Under the pieces are notes generated by a model. That model saw nothing but the letters and a program-made list of their open reading frames with translations. It was not told the DNA's origin and ran no database searches. A stretch of DNA of 64,000 nucleotides, taken from assembly GCF_039555335.1 (NCBI RefSeq), contig NC_092641.1:37962437-38026436 (forward strand), read 5' to 3'. The stretch comes from Amphiura filiformis. Lineage: Eukaryota > Echinodermata > Ophiuroidea > Amphilepidida > Amphiuridae. The translations under genes were made by a program, and so were the position numbers. Positions 45,121 through 56,293 of the stretch are shown here, piece by piece. Position 1 is the first letter of the stretch. Every line of letters begins with the position of its first letter.

Positions 45121-45790
45121 AAACGCCAGGAATTTTTTACAAACTGAAAGGGGGGGAAAGCAATTTTGGCAAGCCAATTTGCTTTGTCAACACATGAAAA
45201 TGGGGAGGCCTGTAATGTTTGTTATTTCCTCAAAGCTCAACTCCAAGCTTGAAATTGTTTGCAATGTGTATGTTTATAAATGGCCAAGAACTTCTTCAAA
45301 CAGGTCTTTTTCATCATTACAATTTTAGAAACAAAGGGATCAAATAAGAATAATAACAAAAATATTTGAAATCGCCCAAAACCAGTGATGGAGGGGACGA
45401 TATAGGCCTACATGTACATGAATTATTTATTTTACTTGGCCTTATTATTGCATTGGTGATGCTATCTAGGCCTCTGGATATTTGAATTGAATGAACAAAG
45501 CTTTCAACAGCACTGTATTCAATCCAATCGCGATCATGTATTGATTTCAAAGTTCAAACAACAAAAACGCACCTTGCTTGGATTCAACACTGAAAATAAC
45601 AAGTTAGTTGGGCATGGTTGGATCTCGGGGTTGAAATTCACTTCCATGTTACGCACGCACGCACAGGCACACATGCTGGCGTACAAGCCGTACATCTCAC
45701 AGCACGCGAGTAAAATATTGTCATGCTACATGTACAGTATGTAAGGTTGTGTTCATTCCTACAGCTAGAAATATGCCAATTACATATGTA

Positions 45791-46118
45791 CCGTATTCAT
45801 TCCAATAAGCGCCCGTGCCTTAATAAGCGCCCACCCAGGAAATTTCCAATTTGCTAAAGGGTACCATCAATGTTGAAGTGACAAATAGAGCGTCGATCAC
45901 GGTGAAATGGCTGGAGGACTGCAAGTCCTGTGTAAACTTGCAATACATTTTCTGCATCAGAAAAGCTACTAGAACGTCTCAGGACTCTTTTAAAACATAC
46001 AAAAATTTGTCTCTATTCAACACCCCTTACGAAAAAATTAGGTAAGCTAGGTAAAAAATAAGCGCCCACCCAAAATGACTTTGTTAAGCGCCCTGGGCTC
46101 TTATTGGAATGAATACGG
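45791..46118. mobile_element. Tc1/mariner-type MITE carrying an exon-like FN3 fragment
   Basis: CCGTATTCATTCCAATAAGC at the left end and its complement at the right match over 23 of 24 bases, flanked by TA on both sides (45789-45790, 46119-46120). The GCGCCCACCC words are also repeated inside near both ends. The interior is not repetitive but reads as protein; see the separate entry. Confidence 0.85.
45839..46041 (+). pseudogene. Exon-like FN3-domain fragment inside the MITE
   Basis: An acceptor-like CACCCAG and a donor-like GTAAGC bound 67 open codons (phase 0 in, phase 2 out). The reading has V-E-V-T-N-R-A-S-I-T-V-K-W and Y-I-F-C-I-R-K, the A-C strands of an FN3 domain with its core Trp and Tyr, then L-S-L-F-N-T-P-Y-E-K-I. 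It may be a captured host exon. Its fold would be completed by strands like those of 34502-34689, but that exon is upstream and in a different phase, so they are not one gene as arranged here. Confidence 0.5.
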
Positions 46119-46559
46119 TACCTGTATATCCAAGTCAGTTAGGTCACACGATTGTCAGTAGCACAGGACCGAACCTGGGCTGGGATGATCGTAAAATTTA
46201 GGATATTTCACATCAAAATTATTTTGTTTGAAAAGCGTTCACATAAAAATAAATGAGGATATTAAAGTATGAGCAATTTTTGCCTTCATTCTCAATTTTC
46301 TGGTGTCCAAATTTCAAATTTTTGAATTTCCCTATGCTGGGATTAGTAGTTGAACATGGTTACAACTTTTAAAGGAGGCTCTCTATTTTTATTGTGGACA
46401 TGCCTACCTGTATACATGTATAATAGGAGATTTACATTGAATAAACGGGTAAGCCAATGCCACACCCAATTGAATAGAGAATTCCTGATTTACAGAGGTC
46501 AGGAACTTCTTTAACACATCAATAGAGGTAGTCATTGTGACGTCAAAGCCGACATCTTG

Positions 46560-46765
46560 TGGGTAGAGAGTGCCTTGTTGCTAAGAGCACAGCGTTGACG
46601 TGTGACTGAAGAGGTGCGTCACACGCTGCGACTTCCGCGTAATCGGGGGCCGGCGTAGTACCTACAAGATGGCGGATCACACAGAAAAGGCGCGAGCTGA
46701 GATATTTGGATTGAAAAATGCATCATTTTTCACCCAAAATGCCAATTTATCAAAACAGATATAAG
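46560..46765 (+). promoter_or_regulatory. Candidate CpG-type promoter and first exon with YY1-like start (ACAAGATGGCGG)
   Basis: A short CpG-rich patch with two TGACGT/GTGACG CRE-like words, CTTCCG (ETS-like) and then ACAAGATGGCGG, the combined YY1 site and start codon seen at many TATA-less animal promoters. The ATG at 46669 opens a 31-codon frame (M-A-D-H-T-E-K-A-R) ending at TAA with a possible GTATGA donor right there. It could be the transcription start of the zinc-finger gene 5.6 kb downstream (inference). Confidence 0.4.
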
Positions 46766-47374
46766 TATGAACTTCATATTTACTGTGGAGAATACATGTC
46801 ACATGTGTTTGTTCAATATTTGTTAACAAAAAAATGTCTTTATATCTTGATGTAATATTTTGGGTGAAATGCATAATTATTTTGATGATTTTGTTCTGTT
46901 TGGAGTTGGACCCAAAAAGTTAATTTTACATGGAAAAAAATGGAAATTTTAAAAACATCTAAAATGTTTGACATTCATGCTGATTTTTTTCTTTTTAAGT
47001 TTATGTCATGCAAATTTACTAATTGTGTAACACTCTGACATTCTATATTCTTTGTATTTTTTTGTTGACAACATCTATAATGGTTCTCTCAAAAATGGAC
47101 AAAATTTAAATGACTTTAATGGTTCATTTTATTTTTTGAGTCCAGCATACATGTTTTTGTAACACTCCTGACATTTTGCTATATAGTACCATACATAGCC
47201 TCAAATAAATAATTTGCAAATCACATTTTCTAGTACATGTAGATCTTTGTAATTTTTGTTTACGTTATCTATGGCCATAGATCTCAAAAAGGGACAAAAA
47301 TTGAGTTTTATTGTTGAGCCTAGATTACATTATATTAATTGCCAGCAGTGCTAGATTTTGTAATCGTGAAAATT

Positions 47375-47756
47375 CAGACCTTGCCGTTTGAGAGGAGCAA
47401 TCGCTTTTTTCACTTGCCATAGACACTAAATATCGCTTGCTACTATATGCAGTGCTAACCACCACCATCACCCAAAATTGAATCCAATTTACAATGTTTC
47501 AAGTTTGAGTGCTCACTTTCAATGTATTCATTCGATTTAACGTACCATAATAAATTATAGCCTTACTCCCTGAAAACGTAAGAGAGGGTGTCAAATAGTG
47601 TGTACGTGGTTCATATTGGTATGAATTGATGATCTTTCAGACCTAGAGAGTGACTCGACCACTACATACAACTAGAGAGTAATTTGACCACTCGCCTAGC
47701 ATCATGCTAGCAAGTGATTGACCACGCCTTTAAAATCTAGACGGCAAGGCCTGGAA
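47375..47756. mobile_element. TIR element, ends CAGACCTTGCCGT/ACGGCAAGGCCTG
   Basis: The ends are inverted with one mismatch. The CAG..CTG termini suggest hAT, but the flanks do not give a clean octamer duplication. Interior direct repeats of CTAGAGAGT and GACCACT. Confidence 0.6.
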
Positions 47757-48580
47757 ATCATGTTTTTATGTACCATGCATGCATACATGTATTTCTTGAA
47801 TATGAAGGTCTTCAGTCATGAATGCAGCAGTTTGGCTTCACGAATATATTGTTTAGGGTTAAAAGAACACCAACAGACTGGTAATTTCTTTAGGATCTAC
47901 CTAGCTGTAACACAGCTAGGTCTTGAAATACAACTGTTTCTTTCTGTAGTCGTAAAACAGCTAGGTCTTGAATTTCAATTGTTTCTTTCTTCTTATACAT
48001 CCGTGACATTAAACACCCTAGCCACTAAGCCACAGGACTCACTGTAAATCGCTGTGTGAAAGTAAATAAATGGGTGTATTGTCCAGAAAGAACAAAATAA
48101 TTGTGAAAAACTTGATTTTTTTGGCAAATGGGGTTTTAAATTTGTGTACATGGTGTCTCAGAATATGCTACATGGTATCATGCAGAAAATACCGGGTGAA
48201 ATGTTTGTGTATTATCAAACAATGATTGACTGTATAGGATTGGTGTCACTTTTTTGAATTAATGAGTTTTTAAAATATTAAACTTGGGACAGTAAATAAC
48301 ATGTAGCATGGTTTCTATATATTTTTTACCCAGCGAAAAATATCATGAACAAAACAATAGCACTTGGTGTTTTGTGTAAATATAGTCTCGGGGACCATAT
48401 GTTTAGTTGTCTTCAGTTGTTTATTTTTAAATGTGCTTGGCACATCTACCAGGTGACTCTACCCCTTTGTATAATGTTCCTCACATTTTGGCCACAGTAA
48501 CTTCAATACAAAAAACAATGAAAACAAAAACACCAAAAAACAAATACAACAACAATAAAAAAAACACCAAACAACAACAA

Positions 48581-51256
48581 CTAGTGGCAAATGGTGGTCA
48601 TAGACCACAAACCTAGCTGGGGCATGTTGGTGTTGTGGAGGTATCTGACCCCTACAAAATGTTCCAAAAATGCTCCCCTGGTCATGGGGTTTGTTTTCAC
48701 CGAGTTTGAGTCCCGTACTCCTAACAGATGTCCAAAAAATTCAATTCTAAGATTTGACCCCAGTTGACCTTTGACCTGACCTATGCATGATGTTCCATAA
48801 TGTTCCCCTGGTCTTGAGGTTTGTTGTCACCATGTTTGAGCCCCGTACCTCTTACAGATATCCAGAAAATGAAATTCTACGATTTGACCCCAGATGACCT
48901 TTGACACCCTTGCACAGTGTTCCAAAATGTTCCCCAGGTCAGTAAGTTTGTTGTTGTGGAGTTTGAGCCCGTACCCTAACAGATGTCCAGAAAATGCATT
49001 TAGAAAATTTGACCTCTACATGACCTTTGACCTGACCCCTGCAAAATGTTCCCCTGGTCATGAGATTTGTTGTCACTGAGTTTGAGCCCCATACCCCTTG
49101 CAGATATCCAGAAAATGAAGTTATAAAGATTTGACCCCGGATAACCTTTGACCTGACCCCTGCAAAGTGTTCCAACATGTTCCCCTGATCATTAAGTTTG
49201 TTGTCACCAAGTTTGAGCCCTGTACCCCTTACAGATGTCCAGGAAATGCGTTTCTAAAATTTGACCTCTGCATGACCTTTGACCTGACCCCGCAAAATGT
49301 TCCCCTGGTCATGAGATTTATTGTATCGAGTTTGAGCCCCATACTCCTTACAGATGTCCAGATAATGCAATTGTAAGATTTTACCCCTTAATGACCTTTG
49401 ACCCCAATTCTGTGTGCAAGGTATGGGCACTGGGTAAAGCCGATGCACATGTGTAAGTGACGTCATTGTGCTATGTAATATGTGGCAGAAGAAGCATTTT
49501 GAAGATATTTGGTTATATACCGAAAATGCCCTTTAATGACCTTTGATCCCAATTCTGTTTGCACTATATGGGCACTGGATATAGGCGATACATATGTGCA
49601 AGTTACGTAATTGTAGGGTGTAACATGTAGGAGGAGAAGCATTTTGAAGTTTGTTGCCAGAAGAAGAAGAAGAGTCCAGAAAATGCATTTAGAAAATTTG
49701 ACCTCTACATGACCTTTGACCTGACCCCTGCAAAATGTTCCCCTGGTCATGAGATTTGTTGTCACTGAGTTTGAGCCCCATACCCCTTGCAGATATCCAG
49801 AAAATGAAGTTATAAAGATTTCACCCCAGATAACCTCTGACCTGCCCCCTGCAAAGTGTTCCAACATGTCCCCTGATCATTAAGTTTGTTGTCACCAAGT
49901 TTGAGCCCGTACCCCTTACAGATGTCCAGGAAATGCGTTTCTAAAATTTGACCTCTGTATGACCTTTGACCTGACCCCATAAAATGTTCCCCTGGTCATG
50001 AGATTTATTGTATCGAGTTTGAGCCCCATACTCCTTACAGATGTCCAGATAATGCAATTGTAAGATTTTACCCCTTAATGACCTTTGACCCCAATTCTGT
50101 GTGCAAGGTATGGGCACTGGGTAAAGCCGATCCACATGTGTAAGTGACGTCATTGTGCTATGTAATATGTGGCAGAAGAAGCATTTTGAAGATATTTGGT
50201 TATATACCGAAAATGCCCCTTTAATGACCTTTGATCCCAATTCTGTTTGCACCATATGGGCACTGGATATAGGCTATGTGCAAGTTACGGAATCGTAGGG
50301 TGTAACATGTAGGAGGAGAAGCATTTTGAAGTTTGTTGCCAGAAGAAGAAGAAGAAGAACTAGTGGCAAATGGTGGTCTTAGACCACAAACCTAGCTGGG
50401 GCGTGTTGGTGTTGTGGAGGCATCTGAACCCTGCAAAATGTTCAAAAAATGTTCCCCTGGTCATGAGGTTTGTTGTCACCGAGCCCCGTACTCCATACAG
50501 ATGTCCAGAAAATGCAGTTTTAAGATTTGACCCCAGATGACCTTTGCCCTGAACCCTGCAAAATGTTCCCCTGATCATCAAGTTTGTTGTCACCGACTTT
50601 GAGCCCCGTACACCTTATACAGATGTCCAGAAAATACATTTCTAAGATTTTACCCCAGATAACCTTTGACCTGACCCCTGCAAAGTATTCCAAAATGTTC
50701 CCCAGATCATTAAGTTTGTTGTCACCAAGTTTGAGCCCCATACCCCTTACAGATGTCCAGGAAATGCATTTCTAAAATTTGACCTCTGCATGACCTTTGA
50801 CCTGACCCCTGCAAAATGTTCCCCTGGTCATGCAATTTGTTGTCACCGAGTTTAAGCCCCATACCCCTTACAGATGTCCAGATAATGTAATTGTAAGATT
50901 TTACCCCCTTAATGACCTTTGACCCCAATTCTGTATGCAAGTTATAGGCGTGTGGTACAGCCGATGCCTATATGCAAATGACATCATTGTACTATATAAT
51001 ATGTGGCAGGAGAATCATTTTGAAGATATTTGGTTAAATACCGGAAATGCCCCTTTAATGACCTTTGACCCCAATTCTGTTTAGACCCTATGGGAACTGG
51101 ATATAGGCGATACATATGTGCAAGTTATGTAACTGTAGGGTGTAACATGTAGGAGGAGAAGCATTTTGAAGTTTATTGCCAGAAAGAAGAAAGAAGAAGA
51201 AAGAACGGATACCAAAACAGTACCTAGCTCGGGGGTTGTAAACCCCCCAGCTAGGT
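48581..51256 (+). mobile_element. Array of TGACCTTTGACC repeat units bounded by CTAGTGGCAAATGG and CCAGCTAGGT
   Basis: Same family as 14109-15400: opens CTAGTGGCAAATGGTGGTCA after AA, closes with the CTAGCTCGGGG..CCCCCCAGCTAGGT palindrome before AA. Units of about 125-135 bp carry CACC(A/G)AGTTTGAGCCCC, CAGATGTCCAGA and TGACCTTTGACCTGACC. A 690-bp block (48985-49670) is repeated at 49675-50340. A second left end at 50360 follows (GAA)n, so this may be two elements back to back, the first lacking its 3' palindrome. All frames across it are repeat artefacts. Confidence 0.85.
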
Positions 51257-51483
51257 AATGAAATCAGGACAGACTATGTATACATGTATACAATAATATT
51301 TACTTAATGTAAAAGGAGACAAGGGTCTTGAAAGCAGCTCAATTTGGTAGGGAGTAATTTAACCTGTTACATCATACTTTGTGTGAGTTGATTCATTATT
51401 GTGAAATCTAATCCAAAGCTAAAGTTGGGACTAGTCCGAGGTTGCTCAGACTTATTAGAACTCCACAATCATTGGGCCGTCAT

Positions 51484-51940
51484 CAGTGATGCCAACGCCG
51501 CGCCTTGGGCGCACAATTGGGCTACTTGACGATCACTTGCCGCTACTCAAAAAAGCATGCCGCTACTTGCCTAAAATTGGGCTACTTTTGCCAGTCTCAG
51601 GCCGCGGCAGTAATTTGATGTATTTTTCTTTCAATTTAGCCGATTTTCGGCGATTAATAAAGGTTTTGAGTCTCTGAAACTCCAAATTGCAGTCACAATG
51701 GGTTTTGTGACCATTTATTGATCGGTCGGTGACTTCCCAGTAAGTACCGGAAGTTCTGAAGTCAAGTGCTTTTCCGCCCAATTGGGTGTTTTGCGTTCTA
51801 AATTCGGGTAAATCCGCCCAAATATCCGGTATTAGGCGCTATTTTTGGAAGGTTAAAAATTGGGCTACTTGAGAATCCTTTACCGCGGCCTGGCGAGTCA
51901 ATGCGCCGCGCCTTGGCGCTGAAAAGTTTTGGCAACACTG
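51484..51940. mobile_element. 457-bp hAT MITE, TSD GCCGTCAT
   Basis: CAGTGATGCCAAC at the left, GTTGCCAAAA in reverse complement at the right (ends CAGTG/CACTG). GCCGTCAT flanks both sides exactly (51476-51483, 51941-51948). Internal CGCCGCGCCTTGG also appears near both ends. No transposase. Confidence 0.92.
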
Positions 51941-52309
51941 GCCGTCATTAGAAGTTGTATACGGAGTGACTAAGGCTACAGGAACGGAGCTTAGCGGGGC
52001 CTGGGACCATTGTTTTGCTGTTTCTATATTTTGACAGAGATGATGATGAGTCCTTGACACCAGCTGGATGGAGGAAGAGCCAAGAAATACATTCTCAATG
52101 TACATGTATATGAGGATGCTATATAACAATTGTGCCAAATGTGGGTTTCCTACAATCGACAGGTATCCCTTCCTATTAACCTGTAAAACAAAATAATTTT
52201 GAAATCGTTACTTTCCAAACATGGAAATACATTTTTGTAGAAACCTTGTACCGAAGAATGGCATATGTACAGCTGTATACCCTCAATTTTTGATTTCTTC
52301 TGGTTTCAG

Positions 52310-55300
52310 ATTAACACCATGATGGCAAGACAGAGGCATTGGAATGTACTATTACCTGTAAAATGCAAGTACTGTCAACGATGGTTTGGAAATACCTCTC
52401 GTTATTTTTCTCACAAACACAGCCATGAATGGAACATTAAACCTTATTGGTATAGAAATAAACATGATAAATGTGAACTGTTCACCCATTTGTGCAAACA
52501 GTACAACTGTACAAGACCATTGCATCGACGGTTTGACAAGAAACTACATGTACATGAAGTGACACATACAGGAGAAAAACCTCACAAATGCAGCTACTGC
52601 AGCAAATCATTCAATAGAGTGGCATACAGGAAACAACACGAAATGATACACACAGGAGGACAAACTCACAAGTGTAGTTACTGCAGCAAATCGTTCAGAA
52701 GGTTGAAGCGACAAGAAAAGACATGAAATGATACACACTGACGAAAAACCTCGCCAATGTAGCTACTGCAACAAATCATTCAGAAAGTTGAATGACAAGA
52801 AAAAGCATGAAATGACACATATAGGAGAAAAACCTCACAAATGTAGCTACTGCAACAAATCGTTCAGATGTCAAGCTGATAAGAAAAGACATGAAATGAC
52901 ACACACAGGAGAAAAACCTCACCAATGTAGATACTGCAAGAAATCATTCATCCGGTTGTATGGTAAGAAACAACATGAAAAGATACACAGACGTCACACA
53001 GGAGAAGAATCTCACAAGTGTACATGTAGCTACTGCAACAAATCATTCAAAAGTGAAACTGATAAGAAAAAGCATGAAATGACACACACAGGAGAAAAAC
53101 CTCACCAATGTAGATACTGCAACAAGTCATTCACAGGGTTGAGTTATAAGAATCAACATGAAAATATGCACAAAGGAGAAAACATGCACAAGTGTAGTTA
53201 CTGCAACAAACCATTCACACAATTGTGTCATAAGAAACAACATGAAATGATTCACACAGGAGAAAAACCTCATAGGTGTAGTTTCTGCAGCATATCATTC
53301 AGAAAATTGAATGACAAGAAACAGCATGAAATGATACACACAGGAGACAAACCTTACCAATGTAGCTACTGCAGCAAATCATTCAATAGTCAAAGTCACA
53401 AGAAAAGACATGAAATAACACACACAGGAGAAAAACCTCACCAATGTAGATACTGCAATAAATCATTTGCACGGTTGTATTATAAGAAACTGCATGAAAT
53501 AACACACAAAGAAGAAAACATGCACAAGTGCAGCTACTGCAACAAACCATTCACACAATTGTGTCATAAGAAAGAACATGAAATGATTCACACAGGAGAA
53601 AAACCTCACAAGTGTAGCTACTGCAACAAATCATTCAAAAGTCAGACTGACAAGAAAAGGCATGAACTGGCTCACAGTGGAGAAAAGCCACACAAGTGTA
53701 GGTTCTGCAACAAAACATTCACTCGAACGACAAGCAAGAAAGCGGCATGAAATGATACACGAGGAGAACAACCTCGCAAATGTAGCTATGGCAACAAAAC
53801 TTTCACCGGGTTGACCAGTACATGCAGGCATGAAAGGATTGACACAGGAGAAAAACCTCAGAAGTGTAGTTACTGCAGCAAATCGTTCAGAAGGTTGAAT
53901 GACAAGAAAAGGCATGAAATGATACACACAGGAGAAAAACCTCACCAATGCAGTTACTGCAATAAATCATTCTCACGGTTGTATCATAAAAAACAGCATG
54001 AAGCTACACACACAGGAGAAGAACTTCACAAATATAGCTACTGTTATAAAACTTTCATGTTACTTAGTAGTAAATCCCAGCATGAAATAATACATCACAA
54101 GACTCACAAATGTCTTCACTGTCAGTGGAATTGGTTAAAAGCTGTAAAATGCAAATATTGTCACCAATGGTTTGGAAGTACCTCTCGCTATCTTTGTCAC
54201 AAACGTCGCCATGAACTGAACATTAAACCGTACTGGTATAGAAACAAATTATTCAATCATTTGTGCAAAAAGAAAGTGATCGAAGTGACAGAAAAAGGAG
54301 AAAAAAGACTTGTGTGCAACTACATGTACTGCAATAAATCATTCAATCAACAGAGTGAAAGGAAACTTCATGAACTGATACATTCAGACGGAAAACTTCA
54401 CAAATGTAGCTACTGCAATATAACGTTTAAGTGGTTGAATAGTAAATACCGGCATGAACTAATTCCCCATCCTCACAAATGTTGTTACTGTGACCAAACT
54501 TTTGTACAACCAGTTCGGAAAAAATTGCATGAGCTTACACACACAAAAGAAAAACATCGTAAGTGTAGATACTGCAGCAAAGTTCTCAGTACATCGAGAA
54601 ATAAGGAACGACATGAAATGATGCACATGTGTAGCTACTGCAATAAAACTTTCAGGGGGCTTAGTAGTAAATCACAGCATGAAATAGCACATCATCAGCC
54701 TCACAAGTGTTGTTACTGTGACAAAACTTTTAAGCAATTAAATCAAAGGAAATTACATGAACTTACACATACAAGAGACACACTTCACCAGTGTAACAAA
54801 CTATTCACTTGCATGAGTGCCAAGACACAACATGATAGGAGACATGTCACAAAAGAACTTCACAACTGTAGCTACTGCAGCGAATTATTCACTGACATGA
54901 GTGCTAAGACACAACATGAAAGAAGACACATGGCTAAAGAAGTTCATAAGTGTAACTACTGCAGCGAATTTTTCACTGACATGAGTGCCAAGACACGACA
55001 TGAAATGAAACATGTCACAAAAGAACACAGGTACCCGTACAGCCAGAAATCATTTATTGACCCGACTCACCCGAGTGCCAAGATACATGAAACTAAACAC
55101 GTCACAAAGGAACCACAGAAATGTAGCTACTGCCAGAGAACATTTAATAATCTGTGCTCCAAGATATTGCATGAAGTGCTACACACACAAGGAAAACTTG
55201 AAAAGTGTAGGTATTGCAGCAAAGCATTCCTCCAATCGGAATTGAAATCACATGAAATGGAACATGTTTATGTAGGAGAGACACCATGTACACAACTATT

Positions 55301-55343
55301 TCAATCAATCCTTCATGTAATCCAATCAAAAGAAAAGTCTTGA
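52310..55343 (+). pseudogene. C2H2 zinc-finger gene 1, about 30 fingers, two frame breaks
   Basis: Large exon after TTCTGGTTTCAG; likely start ATG 52319 (M-M-A-R). Tandem C-x2-C-x12-H-x3-H fingers with H-T-G-E-K-P linkers indicate a nuclear DNA-binding protein. Typical finger: C-S-Y-C-N-K-S-F-x7-H-E-M-x-H. A non-canonical opening domain (V-K-C-K-Y-C-x-R-W-F-G-x-T-S-R-Y, then P-Y-W-Y-R-N-K) occurs at 52360 and again at about 54145, so the gene looks like two tandem genes fused. A one-base gain near 52700 shifts the frame (S-F-R-R-L-K-R-Q-E-K-T-stop); another gain near 53740 gives a stop and a one-base loss within 30 bp restores the frame, with that finger also missing a Cys. The 3' half has several degenerate fingers (lost Cys, missing linkers). 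Either a young pseudogene or assembly errors. AATAAA at 55369. Confidence 0.85.
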
Positions 55344-55368
55344 AAAATAACAAACACTGGTGATGATG

Positions 55369-55374
55369 AATAAA
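55369..55374 (+). terminator. Poly(A) signal AATAAA after zinc-finger gene 1
   Basis: Lies 26 bases after the stop codon, within a short A-rich 3' UTR. Confidence 0.5.
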
Positions 55375-55399
55375 CAAGTCAAGTCTTACCATTTGATAC

Positions 55400-56220
55400 A
55401 TCTTTCTTAGTTCATGTTTACTTTTTTACTTAATCGCACAAGTTGGGTCACTTTCTGCCATGTGTGCACATATCAAGTTTGTACCGTGTGTATTGCACTT
55501 TAAATGCTTATCGGCAAAGATTTCAGAACAAAAGGAAAGGTTTCATGCTTTTCTTTCACTTAAATGACATTAGTAAATAAAAAGTATGCAATCTATTCCA
55601 TTCAATACTCATTGGAATGTGCATCTAATTTTGCACATTGTGCAGCCAAGTTCACTGTAGCCTTGAATTCAGAGCATATTTGAAAATACAAATTGAAAAT
55701 AAATTAGAAAAATGTTCAATCGAATTTGCGAAGCCGAAGTGCAGAATCAAATCCTAAAGTTCTAGAATATCTAAAAATTGGTTCAAATATAAAAATGCTA
55801 TTTACATGTATCATGTTAAAGCATGAGATGCGTCAATATTGTCCCATAGTTAAAACAAACTTAGTGTAGTTTTAAAATCATATAGAATATATGAAACTTT
55901 TCCGTAAGTTAATATTGCTTACAAGAATATGGGTCTTTCTAAAGCTGATGCTGTACTCGGATACACTTACATATACCTATGACTTCGTATTTTTAATTGT
56001 ATGCATCTATGTACCATATAATAAAAACTGAGTGAACACAGTCAAAATAATATGGAGAAATTCACCTGCGTATAGCTAAGCATATATTTGTAGTCGACTT
56101 GTAACCACCTTCACATCACAGCCTGTTTAATTATTAAACACTATCCATGTACTACTGTAAGTTATTGTTATTTGAAGAGTCATTTTCTCAAAAGCTCCTC
56201 CCTCATTGTTATTGTTATTT
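55400..56220. other. Gap without recognised gene
   Basis: A/T-rich spacer; repeated word TGTTATTTGAAGAG at about 56165 and 56208. No open frame or TIR element recognised. Confidence 0.5.
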
Positions 56221-56293
56221 GAAGAGACATGTTAGGTCTTAACACCCCACGCATTTCGGATGTATATCGTCAAGCTCATTGTGCCTCATACAG

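Noticed and set aside
48894-50940. Many overlapping 60-130-codon frames on both strands
   Set aside because: Repeat-unit translations of the TGACCTTTGACC array.
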